Part shown: positions 23,046-34,060 of the stretch, in pieces
Position numbering within the stretch: the stretch's first letter is position 1
Layout of the letters: every line of letters starts with the position of its first letter
The notes under the pieces: generated by a model
What the model was told of the DNA's origin: nothing
Seen by the model: the letters and a program-made list of their open reading frames with translations, nothing else
Database searches by the model: none
NCBI GenBank assembly: GCA_030248225.1
Contig: JASANE010001649.1
Span: 1-64,000, forward strand
DNA length: 64,000 bases
Source of the DNA: Trileptium ribeirensis
Taxonomy: Eukaryota > Nematoda > Enoplea > Enoplida > Thoracostomopsidae
Direction: 5' to 3'
Program-made: the position numbers and the translations under genes

Positions 23046-23219
23046 GTTCTGAAAGCGTTCGGACAACGCTACCGTAGCCGTCATGAAGCTGTCATTAATT
23101 TTGAAATGTACTTTCGACAGTCGTTCAAACAGAAAATGGACCCGCAAAATTTGCCTTCAAGATGGCCGGTCTCGCATGATTTAAGTCGATGTTCAGGAAC
23201 GTTTTCTCTACGACATAAG
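23046..23219 (+). CDS. EXD2: EXD2-like protein, C-terminal exon 2
   Basis: The exon reads VLKAFGQRYRSRHEA, then FEMYFRQSFKQKMDPQNLPS, then RWPVSHDLSR. The family's last conserved block is 'LE..WR..F...M.P..LP..W...H', so the spacing of Arg-Gln, Met-x-Pro, Leu-Pro and Trp is kept. Acceptor TTTTAG, donor AAG|GTATTG, phase 0 to 0. If the donor is not used, the frame continues 14 codons to a TAA at 23262-23264, which would end an ordinary-length EXD2. If it is used, the next phase-0 exon I can find is at 42010. Confidence 0.87.
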
Positions 23220-24260
23220 GTATTGTACATTTTGCATAGATACATACATTATAACCGAGATTAATTCGGTTCAGCGCATAAAAAAGTTGTATCGATCAAA
23301 AAATTTTTTGAACGTCTCTTGAGCCATAATTGTACATAAATTCATTTTTAATAATGCATTTATTTTTATTATTGTAGAAAATCAATAATCTAAATTTGTC
23401 ATCAAATCTAGGAATTAAATTCACTGAAGCAACCTTGCGGCATATGACTGCTGCCCAGTGAAGATTGAACAATTGCGCGGGGACAGGGCCAATTTTTGGT
23501 CTTTTACCATGATAAAACAAATGAAAAGAACACTATTTTTCTTATAATTACCGCCAAAATAGATTTATTAGCAAACGGCATCAAGACCCGTGACTATCGT
23601 TGATTTGTCTGTTCATTGGGTCATCCTGTTTGGAAATTTACTATGCGTGCTGTATGGTGCTGGATTCTCTGTTGTGTGAGATTTGCAGTCAAAATCTTAT
23701 TACGTTTTTATTTAAATAATGCTACATTCAATATTCATTAAAAAGTTACATGGCTACGCACGCGTGCGGATAAATATGTCCGTGATTTTGCATTAAAAGT
23801 ACGTATTTGTTTTCATTAAGCATGATTGCAAGAACTCGTTTCCTGACGTGTTTCTTGCTTTGAGGTGGAAATGAGACTAGCTGGAGTAGACATAAGGATT
23901 TGCCACAAGTACTGATGAAATTAAATTACATGATAACATCACAAGTTACTTTAGTTAAATCACATTTCGTGTTTACTTTATTCCGAAGACATTTTGTCTA
24001 TAACTAAATGAAACTGTTATTACAATAAATAAACAATAAAGTACTAGTGGTCTCATTGTACATTATAGCAGCGGTATCGCTTTATAATCACACCCATGAT
24101 TATTGAACCGAATGGTAGTCGTTAACCTGTTGCCTTGTTCAAGTGAGAAATATTAATGTGTGAGTATATGAGAAATATCACAACACTTGAAGTTCCTATC
24201 TATAAGGCAGCAATGAATTGGTGTTCCTGTTTATTGTAAAAAAACTGCAATAACATGTAA
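23220..24260. other. downstream of the last EXD2 block, no gene seen
   Basis: The sequence is AT-rich with no supported exon. AATAAATAAACAATAAA at about 24025-24041 could contain polyadenylation signals if the gene ends at 23264, but this is speculative. Confidence 0.35.
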
Positions 24261-24632
24261 CTGGCCTGTCCCCAGCCCTCCGAAAAGTGGGGGGGAACTT
24301 CGGGGGGCCCCATGTTCATTCTGGGGGAAATTTCAAAGTGGGGGGGGATAAATTTTACTTAAAAATACAAAATATTTTCATGCATTTTTACTACTGTGAA
24401 CGTACTTTCAAGCTAAAAAACAATATTTTAGCATTATAAATAGTGGTAATTAATGTTTAAAAAACAATTTGCAAACAAAGAACATAAATTTTCAGACATA
24501 AAAAATGTTTAGAATTAGTTGAGCATGGGGGGTTTCGGCCGAGTGGGGGGACGGACATGGGGTAAATCTCACGAACATGGAGGGATTTGGAAAGTGGGGG
24601 TCCCCCCGCCCCCTCCACTGTGGACAGGCCAG
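24261..24632. mobile_element. MITE family M, best copy, with perfect inverted ends
   Basis: The 372 bp element begins CTGGCCTGTCC and ends GGACAGGCCAG, an exact 11-bp inverted repeat. It is flanked on both sides by TGTAA, a likely 5-bp target-site duplication. The inside is G-rich near both ends (GTGGGGGG, GTGGGGGTCCCCCC) and AT-rich in the middle, with no coding frame. It is a non-autonomous DNA transposon; the family is unassigned. Confidence 0.85.
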
Positions 24633-27085
24633 TGTAATGCTACTTAAGTTTCATGCTTCTTGTCGATTGATATGGTACTCATATTAAAGGTTTCGATTTA
24701 ATTACATCATGTACACGTACAATAATTGTATTTCCGTAAAATAGTCACACAGTCTGGCTGAAGAGGTAATCATTGTTGCAAACGTGACTTTTGACAATTA
24801 ATCTCAATGAATGTTGACGTCTTAACGATTCAAAATTAGAAAATTATCCAGAGGTAGACTAAACAATGGTTATTGTGATTATAGTGGTTGAGTTTATCAG
24901 TTGGGTTAACAAATTGAGGGTTGTCAGTATTTGCTGATTCTCATAGTAAGGTCGGTAGCAAGGAGATGATAGCCAATGCGCGGAACTGTACAGGGAGCTG
25001 CACACAGCTGAAAGCCGTTTATCCTGTGCGTGAAAGAGTCTGGCAAAGCTACCTGTGGAAGCTCAATACTCTAATACTCAGATGGGGTGTTTACCTACTC
25101 ACTGGACCTACTTATTTTAATATCACGCCGTCAAAGCTGCAAGTGGCTCAGAGCAGTCTATGCGAGGATTTGCAATACAAAATAAACATCACTACGTGTT
25201 TATTTCAACTGCAGCAGTATTAATGAACTTAAAAAATTATATAGTCACGATCCTTTCGACCGTTCAAGTATCCGCAATGGCGCTATCAGGAAAATAGTCG
25301 GAGCCGCCGTGGAATGCAGCAAATTCTGATCTAATTACAGCGGAGCCGATAAATCCCTATTCCTCCCTACGCAATCAATTCTTTCCACACATTAATTCTA
25401 TCTATCTACGCAGATGATGGTAAATTTTATCATTACCTAAAGTAATCCCAACCGCAAATATGTTATTTTCTATTATTCGCATCCAGCATCCTTGGTACCG
25501 AATAACCAGTAGCGTCAAAACACCGTCATACTGTTGTGACACTTTAAATGTTGAGCTATTAACTATGTACACATATCCAAATTCATTGAATTTATTATTT
25601 ACAAACCGTACGATTTCAAACAAAGCTATCCAGTTTGTTGTACATAACGCATAGTTAGAATATGCGGGAGTGATTTTTTATTAAATTGTTATTCAGTCTC
25701 ACCGAAGTCGCGCAACAAACTCAGTTACGAATCCTTGGAAACGGCCAAGTCGTAAGCCTGACGAACTTCAGCCTCTGGACACTCAGGATAATATATCCGC
25801 AAAGTCTCCTGGTTAGTATAGTCGGAATTGATTTAAGTTACTAGTGTGTTTACACCTATTTAATGCATATGGACTGAACCAACGAGAATAAAAATGATTG
25901 ATTTTAGCGAGCCAATGAAGGGAGAATTGTATATTATGTAGTTTTGGTGTTCGATAATAGTAGTTGCGTTTTTCTTGTGTGCAAACTGTAACTCAAACAT
26001 TTGGCTTGAATGAGACGTTTTTAAATTAGTCGACATCAAATTAATTTGTCGTCCTCCTGACCATGTTTCGGCCGAGAATATGTTACTTTTCCAGTTTTAC
26101 ATTGCGTAGTAATTTTAGCCAAATGCAGGCGTAAGGAATAGCTGGGCAATTATTGTTGGATCGAATTTGCTCAAATTTTCGCCGTATTACTTATGCATGG
26201 GCAAAATAATGGCAATATTATTAAATATCTCTTTCAGTGAAGGAATCAAAATGTCAAAACTGTGTTTCTACCTAAAATTGGGCAAGCCTGGTCGATGTCG
26301 GGCATACCTTGGCACTGGGTTGGCCAATTTAGCTCAAAATTTATACACATTTAAATATTTAAGTGGTTGACTCGCATTAGCAAAATAAGTTCAATATCTA
26401 ATTCCGCTCTTAAGCGTTAGTAATCCTTTTAATTAGCCCAAAATTCAAATCTTTGGCACGTTTACTTTTACAGTTTATGCCGAAAGAAACAAGACAAGTG
26501 TGCATAGGGTTTTTACTCATGCTATTAGTTGTTATAGGTGCAGACTAATAATTGAAATGTCTAATTTTTGTCATTTGATTTCACAAGTTGTGAACTGGTT
26601 ATATACCCTTTTAGGATCCGCTGTGGTCCAAAATGTGTCCTTTTGGTTTCGTTAACGCCAACATAATCCAGTGTAAATCTGGTATTGTTTTGTTGTTCAC
26701 ACTGGTCATACATTCAAATTATCGAAAAAGGCAAGATAATTATGGAAAAAATTTATTGTTCACATTTTGATCAATTTTAGAGATAAAAATTAGAACGCGT
26801 GAGTACACCTCACGAGCTGTTTCCTGTAACTTGGATAGGTCGACTTGGTTCAGCTTTGTTACTTCGTTTGGTCATTGTTCTGTATTACCAACTACTCCAT
26901 TTATTATCGTAGTAGTTACTGGTTGTGACGTAGTCTTTACTAACTACCATAATTTAGTAGAAGGTGTGTCAACCCACTATTGCGCAGCGAGCGGTATCAC
27001 TGCGATCAAGCGACGTTAACAGTAATAGATACGTTTGGTTTTTGCATTTTTTCCAGCCTCGAGCACGTTTATATTCTCAGATTTG
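24633..27085. other. unassigned repeat-poor stretch
   Basis: I see no exon with compatible borders. The 100-codon frame at 24921-25223 follows a weak TAG but has no family features. TGGGCAAGCCTGGTCGATGT at about 26280 resembles text at 33780, probably an old shared repeat. Confidence 0.4.
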
Positions 27086-27930
27086 TTCGATGTTCGTTCG
27101 TTCGAAATGCGAGACTCATTTCTGACCAGGACTGTATATTTAAATGAGTCATCACATCGTTTTCAGAATCATCGAAAACCTTTATAACCACAAATGCAAT
27201 AAATTATAACATTTGTTTAAAAATCATGGAAAATAGCATGGCTGAAAGAAGTCTCATGGATACAGTACCATTCCAAGTATAGTACATCGGCCACAGATAC
27301 ACTCAAATAAGTGACTTCATCGTTTTCGGCATTCTCTAAAACCTTTGTAATAGCAGTTGCAGTAATACATTGAAAATCACGAAATAATGCACAGTTCTTG
27401 GGGGTGCCTGGGGATACAGTGCCATTCCATAACAGGTAAATCGGTCGCAGATACGTTCATATGAATCAACCCATCGTTTTCAGCATTACGGAGACATTAA
27501 TGATTATCTTAAAAATATGATATATAGGGTTAAAATAGGTTCATTTGGGAACTAATTTTGCGCCCCTATCTGGTTATCCTGGCTTCTGACAAAAAGTGCT
27601 GGCCAACAAACCTGCAGATTTGTCGAGACATATGAGGCTTACGTTTTGAGATATAGCTAAAAACGCATTTTCCATCATTCACAAAAACTGGTGGAGCACG
27701 CTCTTTAAAGGGAGCCTACTATATTCCATGGGTGGGTAGCATTGATGGAACCTTTATGGGCTATCACATATCAAGGGCCGCATGGAATATCTTCATTCGT
27801 TCCTAAGATATTTAGAAAAAACTTGACTTTAAAATTTTATCAGTGCGCCTACAAATAAATGCTTTCTCGCTCTCTTGGGTCGCTGCGCAAATTAAGTTTA
27901 GTTCATAGTTGTGTCACGCATTGCAAATGT
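27086..27930 (+). repeat. tandem-unit repeat family C, copy 1
   Basis: Units start near 27156, 27319 and 27473 (spacing about 163 and 154 bp) with CATCGTTTTCxGCATT and AAAACCTTTGTAAT. A 3' part with CTTTAAAGGG, CTCCATGGGTGGGT-like and ATTTATCAGTGCGC words follows. The same order of units and 3' part is found at 58640-59500. Confidence 0.75.
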
Positions 27931-28471
27931 AATATTTGAGCAGCCGTGTCTTCAATAATGGGCGTATCCACGAGAGGGGGCACCGAACGATGCCCCCAAA
28001 TTGTCGCGACGTTTGAGTATTTGACATGTATCAAACTTCAAATTCTCGGACGTAAATCCTTAATTGGCACCCGTCAAATGTAAATACTTTGCATCCGTAA
28101 CTCATCTGTAGAACCCCTGATTATTTATACGTTCTAGATCAATCGGCTTGCGACATTGTGGACGCTGAGCAACTCAATCCACTTGATTTAGAGTTTCGCT
28201 CGTATGGGAGTCAACCGAAATTTATTGACACTTGGTTCGATTTCGGATCTTCTGTATGTTGTGCCTTCTTTTATTGGTGCCGTCAAGTCCAACTCTGGTA
28301 CTACATACTTGAAGTTATGTGTTAATCCACATAACCTACAAATGTTTTGAGCTTCAGAAATGGTAAAACATACTCTTACTAAATGGTAACACATATTTTC
28401 GACCTGGCATTTTAAAATAAATTCTTAATGTTCCGGCTTCTCCAAACTGCCAAAATTATACCGGGCGGCAT

Positions 28472-28790
28472 CTGGCCTATCCACGGTCCTCCGTAAATCG
28501 AGGTGGGCGGAGGTGAGGGAAATTTCAAAGTGGGGAAATATATTTTGCTTAAATATGCTAATTATTTCCATATTTTCTTGTAGTTTTACTACCGGGCATG
28601 TATTTTCATGGTATAAAACAACGTTTTAGCATTAAAACTAGTAGTAGTTATTGTTTAAAAACATTTTGCTTACCAAAAAATTTCCGACAAAAATTTTTGG
28701 ATTTAGTTAAGCACGGGGTTTTGAACGAGCGGCGGTGGATATGAGGGAAAATTTCACGAAGATGAAGGGATTCCAAGTGGCGTCCACCAG
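28472..28790. mobile_element. MITE family M, degenerate copy
   Basis: It starts CTGGCCTATCCACGG and ends GGCGTCCACCAG. Inside it matches the best copy in order: GGAAATTTCAAAGTGGGG, ATTTTCATGGTATAAAAC, TTTTAGCATTAAAACTAGTA and TTTCACGAAGATGAAGGGAT. The right inverted end is worn and no target-site duplication is visible. Confidence 0.7.
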
Positions 28791-29199
28791 TTGAATTGGG
28801 GAAAATACAGTACTGTAACCGTCAGAAAACGTTACAAAATTTTCCTGATTACATTTGGGTTTACTAAAAAGGGGAGGAAATTTAGTGATTTTTTTAGTCT
28901 AGCACGGTATAATTTGGGAATTTTTTAGCCAAAATTAGTGAAAAATCGTATATTTTTCAGCCCATCAGGTAAGGATTTTTCGTAATTTTTAGTTGCGCAA
29001 GAAAGTACATAGGGCATGAACTGGGTGAATCCAAAGTTTACTTGGGGAAGCGGGGGAATGTCAAAATTTGCAGAAGTCAGATACTCAAGAAATAGATCAA
29101 TAATTTATTGCAAGTGTGTTGCATCGCATTAGGACTCTCAGCGCGTTCGAATATAGTAAATTCTTATTTTCATGTGGTGAATTTTTGACTGTCAGTTTG

Positions 29200-29990
29200 T
29201 GATTTTTTCTTGTGACATTGGCATCATAACTCAATTTTGCAAAGTCCGATTCGAAAAGAAAACATTAAATCTCTGGTTGTGTCATTTAGTTTATGCCGAA
29301 AAAGGATTTTAGGACCCTGCACACGTAAAAGGTGCTCGGATCGGATAAAAATGGGGCCCGACAAAAGAAGTGTTTTGTTGTATCTCGGTAACGATGGAGA
29401 TATTGTAGCCAAATCAGATTCATGAATAGAAATAATTAAGGTTTTACGAAACTGTATATATAAATGTTTTACACGATTACCTTTGGATTTAAGAGCAGTG
29501 TCCAAACAGGTTTTTAAAAAGGGTTGAGACCAAAATTATACAAAAACTGCCGTATCTCCATAATCAATGACAATATATGCACCATAGGGAGCGAGAGAAG
29601 CTCTATGAATCTGCATATTATGTGCTATTATGGTGGTTACCTGTATAGTAGGATTAGTTAAAAATTAGTTTCAACGTGGGCCCAAAGTAAACGAAAACGG
29701 TCTTATATCAATGACCGATGAAAATATATGGATCATATTGGATTCATTGTATTCATGGATAAAAGCGGTGTTGTATGTTAAGTAAAAATGGGTTTTGGAA
29801 TGGGCCCATCTAGCGCAAATACACGAAAATGGCCGTTTATCTCTGTAACAAATCAATTAAATTGTACACTGATACACTCCCTAGGCCCTATTTTATAGTT
29901 AAAATTTTATAAGTTAAATCCTATTGGCATTCTGTATTCATGTTATTCGCGTTTAATTGACGCAGCCTCATTTACTACATTGCTGATTAC
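29200..29990 (+). repeat. tandem-unit repeat family E, copy 2
   Basis: Repeated blocks carry GGGCCCxxA...AAACGAAAA(C/T)GGxC...TAT(C/A)TC near 29523, 29678 and 29802, with ATATATGxACCATA-type text between them. Spacing is about 155 and 124 bp. The units relate to those at 57400-57700. Small frames on both strands here are not genes. Confidence 0.5.
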
Positions 29991-31499
29991 GGGGTGTCTA
30001 GTCTAATGATTAGTAAAACGATTTTAATTTTAGATGTTTATGCGTTTTCGCAAAGGAACTACACTAATACTTTTCTGTTCATTTGACAAGCTGGGGCGCA
30101 CCCAGGATTTTGTCTTCGGAGTGGTCCGATACGTTATTTTACGTCATAATTTCACGGATGGTTCAGTGAGATCCAGCTGGAAGGCTTAGTCATCCCGGAC
30201 CACACTATTGGTGCGTCATCGATGCCAAGTTTTGAAGATGTTGCAGCTATCCCTGGTACAGTAATCAACAGAATTAATATTGCGCGTTCGTTGTCTATTC
30301 GACCTTGGTTAAAAAATTGAAATATAATCAAGGTGTTCGACTTTTGTACTAGGTGTTGTGTTTGGAAATTTTTAGAGCACGTTTTTAACTTTATTGATGG
30401 TTGTTGCCTCCACAGATCGATAAATATTCGTCATGATTCAGGAGCCTGAGGAAGTCGGCTGCCGCCACGGCGTGTGCCCATACTCACTCCATGTCTAATT
30501 CTATCGGTCGGTCGCGGCATTGAAGCAGGGATTTGTGGTGTAGCCTTCTCTGCAACCATGGCAAATATCATCTGTTGAACTGTCTAGTTCTGTCTCTGTA
30601 CGGCATGAAGATGTTTCTATCAGCTTATTGACTGAGCCACATTATGTTCTTATTTTCGTTCTAACGTTTCTTCTCGTTGCTAACAGCAGGAGGAGGGAGG
30701 TGGGGCACAGTGCAACGCTTTGTTGACAGGGTATCGAACCAGTGCCACACTTACGGCTGCATGGTGGAGCAGCTGGATTTTATGTTTGATGTATGTTGAT
30801 GAGATTATATCATTTTGTAGAGGTGAGAGGTTGTACTCGAAGATCGGCCCGAGCCGAGCTAACCTCAAATTTTTAGAACCCAACCGAGCCGAGCCAGGAT
30901 TTTCAACCTTCGAAGCTGAGCCGGCTCGTATACGACACGACGTATATTTGAGCAATTTTTACCCATACAGAAACAGCACGGAAGTACACTCTTACTGCAC
31001 AAAAACCAGATTTGTCATCAACGTCATCCACGAAGGTATCAACGACAACGGCAAGCTTGCTTGTTTCATTAATTTCCTTGCATTTTGCCACAGAATCATG
31101 GAAAGGGGTCTATATTTTCAAAGTTTTAGAAGCTCATAATTTTGCCCAACATTGCAAAAATTTTGTCCAATTTCAGTGTATTTTTCCTATTTTTTCCTAC
31201 GGTTTCCCTTAATTATTTTCCAATTAGAGTATAATATTTACCAACAGTGTTTTTTTCGAATTTAGTAAAAATTTCTAGCGTTGCATTGGGGAGGGGGAAT
31301 TGAGGCCATGCACAGTACATGTATTTTATAAATTCCATGTAATCTACATCATCATAGTTTCCTACAGTATATTCTACATCCTAAAGCTTAACCTAGTGTG
31401 TCTTGTACATGAGACTTCCAGTGTTCCAATATGTATCTTCCAAGAAGCTTCACATCGTAGTCCTGAAAGCCCCTCAATCTTCTACCTTCTCTCTTCTAC
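29991..31499. other. unassigned, with a GAGCCG-rich block
   Basis: At 30845-30935 words built on CCCGAGCCGAGC and GAGCCGGCTC are clustered; a related block is at 36590-36665. No exon is supported. The 139-codon frame at 30720-31139 runs through the repeated block and is not convincing. Confidence 0.45.
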
Positions 31500-33440
31500 C
31501 CGGTAGTAATATCCATGCTTAGTCTCGACATAAACATATTTGAATCGCTCACGCCCTCGAGCTTTTACACAACTGCGAAACCGTTCGATAGCAGACCACC
31601 TTAGCGTGTCATTGACCACAGGATTCTCGTTCCTGCAAACGAAAACATGTGTGTGGACCAGCACTGGGCGATTTTAAATGCACCGTCGGCCTAAGTAGCG
31701 ATGAGTATCTATCAACAATAAAGCGCAATAAGCTAATCCACTGGGTTCAAGATTCGACTAGGACTGAATTCGTTCCCAGAGATGCAATACCTGCCATGCG
31801 TTCTATTTTGAAACGTAAGTTTCAGTAAGAGCTATTACAGCACAAGGAATCCTTCCTTTGTGGCATGACAACAGAAATCAACCAGGCCATAGCTATGAAT
31901 GCCCATCGCAAAGCCTTTCGCCTGTCTCGAAAGTTGTTGCAACCTATATGTCTAACGCGCCGCATCATCCGCGGCACTTATGGTACCCAGCTATCAACTG
32001 AGGAGTACCATTTCGAACGCTGGCATGATCATTTCAACAGCTTGCTTAATTTATTATTATGAAGAACTACAGGAACCTATAGACCTAGAAGCAATTCAAA
32101 GGATTCTGCTGCACCGATCACGATCGTCTACCCTGAAATGACGAAGTTTTACGTGCCATCAACAGCCCCCGCAACGGACGCGCGGCGAGGGAAAATATAA
32201 TTCCGGCTGAAGTATACAAGCTGGTGCATCAACACATGATTGGTTCTCTTCACTGGCTCAGCTGCAAGATCTGGTTCATCAAGACGGTACCAACGTCCTG
32301 GCGAACGGCGATATTGATTCCGTTCCATAAAAGGAGGATAAATCTGTATGTCCACATTATAGATGTGTCTCACCACTTGACATTGTCTACAAGATTCTAG
32401 AAGCAATAATTTCCAATCGCTTCAAAAAATTTCATGTAGAAACAACACGGGAAGAACAATGTGGGTTTCGTGTAGGCCGGGGATCAGAGGAGCAAATATT
32501 GAAATGCCGCTCTTCTTACAATACCGTCACAAGTTCTGAAAACCCTCTGCGATAGCGTCTTTCGATTGCAAGGCCGCGTTCGATTCTGTTTACCATCCAG
32601 CATTATCAGACCATGGCAGTTGATGGACTGTCGGCTAAGACTATTTCACTAATGAAATGTACGTTCGACCAGTCTTTGTGTACTGTTCACCTTTACAATC
32701 GTCTGTCATTCTGCCCCCCATTATGCTATACTACGCCCGGGATTGGGTGATGTAGAATTCTATACTTCCAGAAGATGAAGTAACGTTCAACAGCGCCTCA
32801 GCGATCTTCAGCGACGCCTACTGTGCGGAATATATGACTGTGTTAGCTGAAAGCTCTCAGCTCAAATTGACCATATGCTACATCATATTTGCTCGATAAA
32901 CGAGCGCATTGGGCTAGTTATAAACTTAGTGAAGACCAAGATTTTTACGTACTACATCTCGTATCGCACCAACGTCACGCTGCTGTCTACCATCATAGAG
33001 CAAGTAGCCCAATTTTTTGCTATCTCGGCTGTGATTTCTATGGAACCTGCTCTTCAGACATTGAGATACATCACCGCCTTACCAAGACAGGTGCAGACTA
33101 CAGCGTGGCAGTAGTCCTGTTCTTCTGTGCTGCAGTGAATCGGCCTGATAAACAACGCGGAATCCATCGACTGGAGGTGTTTGAGAACTTTTGCTGTCGG
33201 CCGATCGTGGGAGTCCCACTCAGATATAATATCGCAGACGATGAGCTCATAAAACCTTGCAACCGTACTGGGCTGTTTACGGTTGCCGTCAAACACAACC
33301 GTCCGCGGTTGGCGCAGGGCATGGTTCATTATTTCGCTCAGGCCACGTACCGCTCCTGGCGCAATGATCCTTGGAAAATCCCGTGGCACAGTGTAGAGAA
33401 GCTTGGTGAATGATGATTCACGTGTATGCACATAACAGCA
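31500..33440 (+). mobile_element. RTE-like non-LTR retrotransposon, 5'-truncated and frame-broken
   Basis: Pieces of an endonuclease/reverse-transcriptase polyprotein occur in the right order but in different frames. They are an AFTQLRNRFD-type end of the linker (about 31560); a helical linker (31865-32062); LRAINSPRNGRAA then IPAEVYK (about 32145-32220, the K-N-G-K-A region of RT); SWRTAILIPFHK (about 32290); EQCGFRVGRGSEEQIL (about 32455); then a LVINLVKTK palm-derived piece (about 32915). The C-terminal domain (FENFCCRPIVG and following, 33179-33413) comes last. Many stops and frame changes show that it is dead. Class is by resemblance to the RTE clade from memory. Confidence 0.85.
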
Positions 33441-33949
33441 ACACGGTCAGGTGAATATACTGGTGTCTTACTGGACCCCTTCGATGCGGCGCGCCATCAT
33501 CCTTTGACTTCGATTTGTCCATTCGTCACTATCAGTAGCCGCTTTCATCATCACAGGATATGCGCCGAGTGATCATCTACATGATAACATGTCAAAGAAA
33601 TCGGCTTCCTTTCTCTGATATGTGTGGGTGAAAACGGATGTGTAACCATGTTTATGAATACAAGAGATCAATATAGTATAATACTCTACATGTTTCATAT
33701 TTATTGTAGACACTACTATTAATATTCCACTACAAAGGCAGAGGGTTTTGGGTTATTGATACAATGTCGAAACTCGGCCTGGGCAAGCCCCGTACGTGTA
33801 GACTCGTGCCATTGTATTACGATACTGTTTGCCCGGGATGTTCGCATTTTAGTGTGGACGCGATAGGCAATGCCAGTTCAGCGGCGAAGGCTCAAATTTC
33901 TGTGCACACCTCAATACAATGTGGCCGTAGTTGCTACAGTTGTGCCGGT

Positions 33950-34060
33950 TGCACCAATTTGTACATGGTATCATGGCAGTGTGTCAATTTGTAGACTGTG
34001 TCTTGCCCGCTATACCAATTTGTTTAAGGTGCCGTCTCAGTTGCACTAATTTATAACATG
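33950..34060 (+). repeat. short tandem repeat, about 30 bp unit
   Basis: Four worn units each begin CCAATTTGT or CAATTTGTA, with TGCC/TGTC and GTT/GTG words between. Confidence 0.5.

Noticed and set aside
24921..25223. A 100-codon plus-strand frame with KSRE-like sequence as a missing exon between 23.2 and 42 kb
   Set aside because: The borders are weak and the composition is not distinguishable from noncoding frames; no family features.
30720..31139. A 139-codon plus-strand frame as a gene
   Set aside because: It runs through the GAGCCG repeat block, overlaps equally long frames on the other strand and has no start context or homology.
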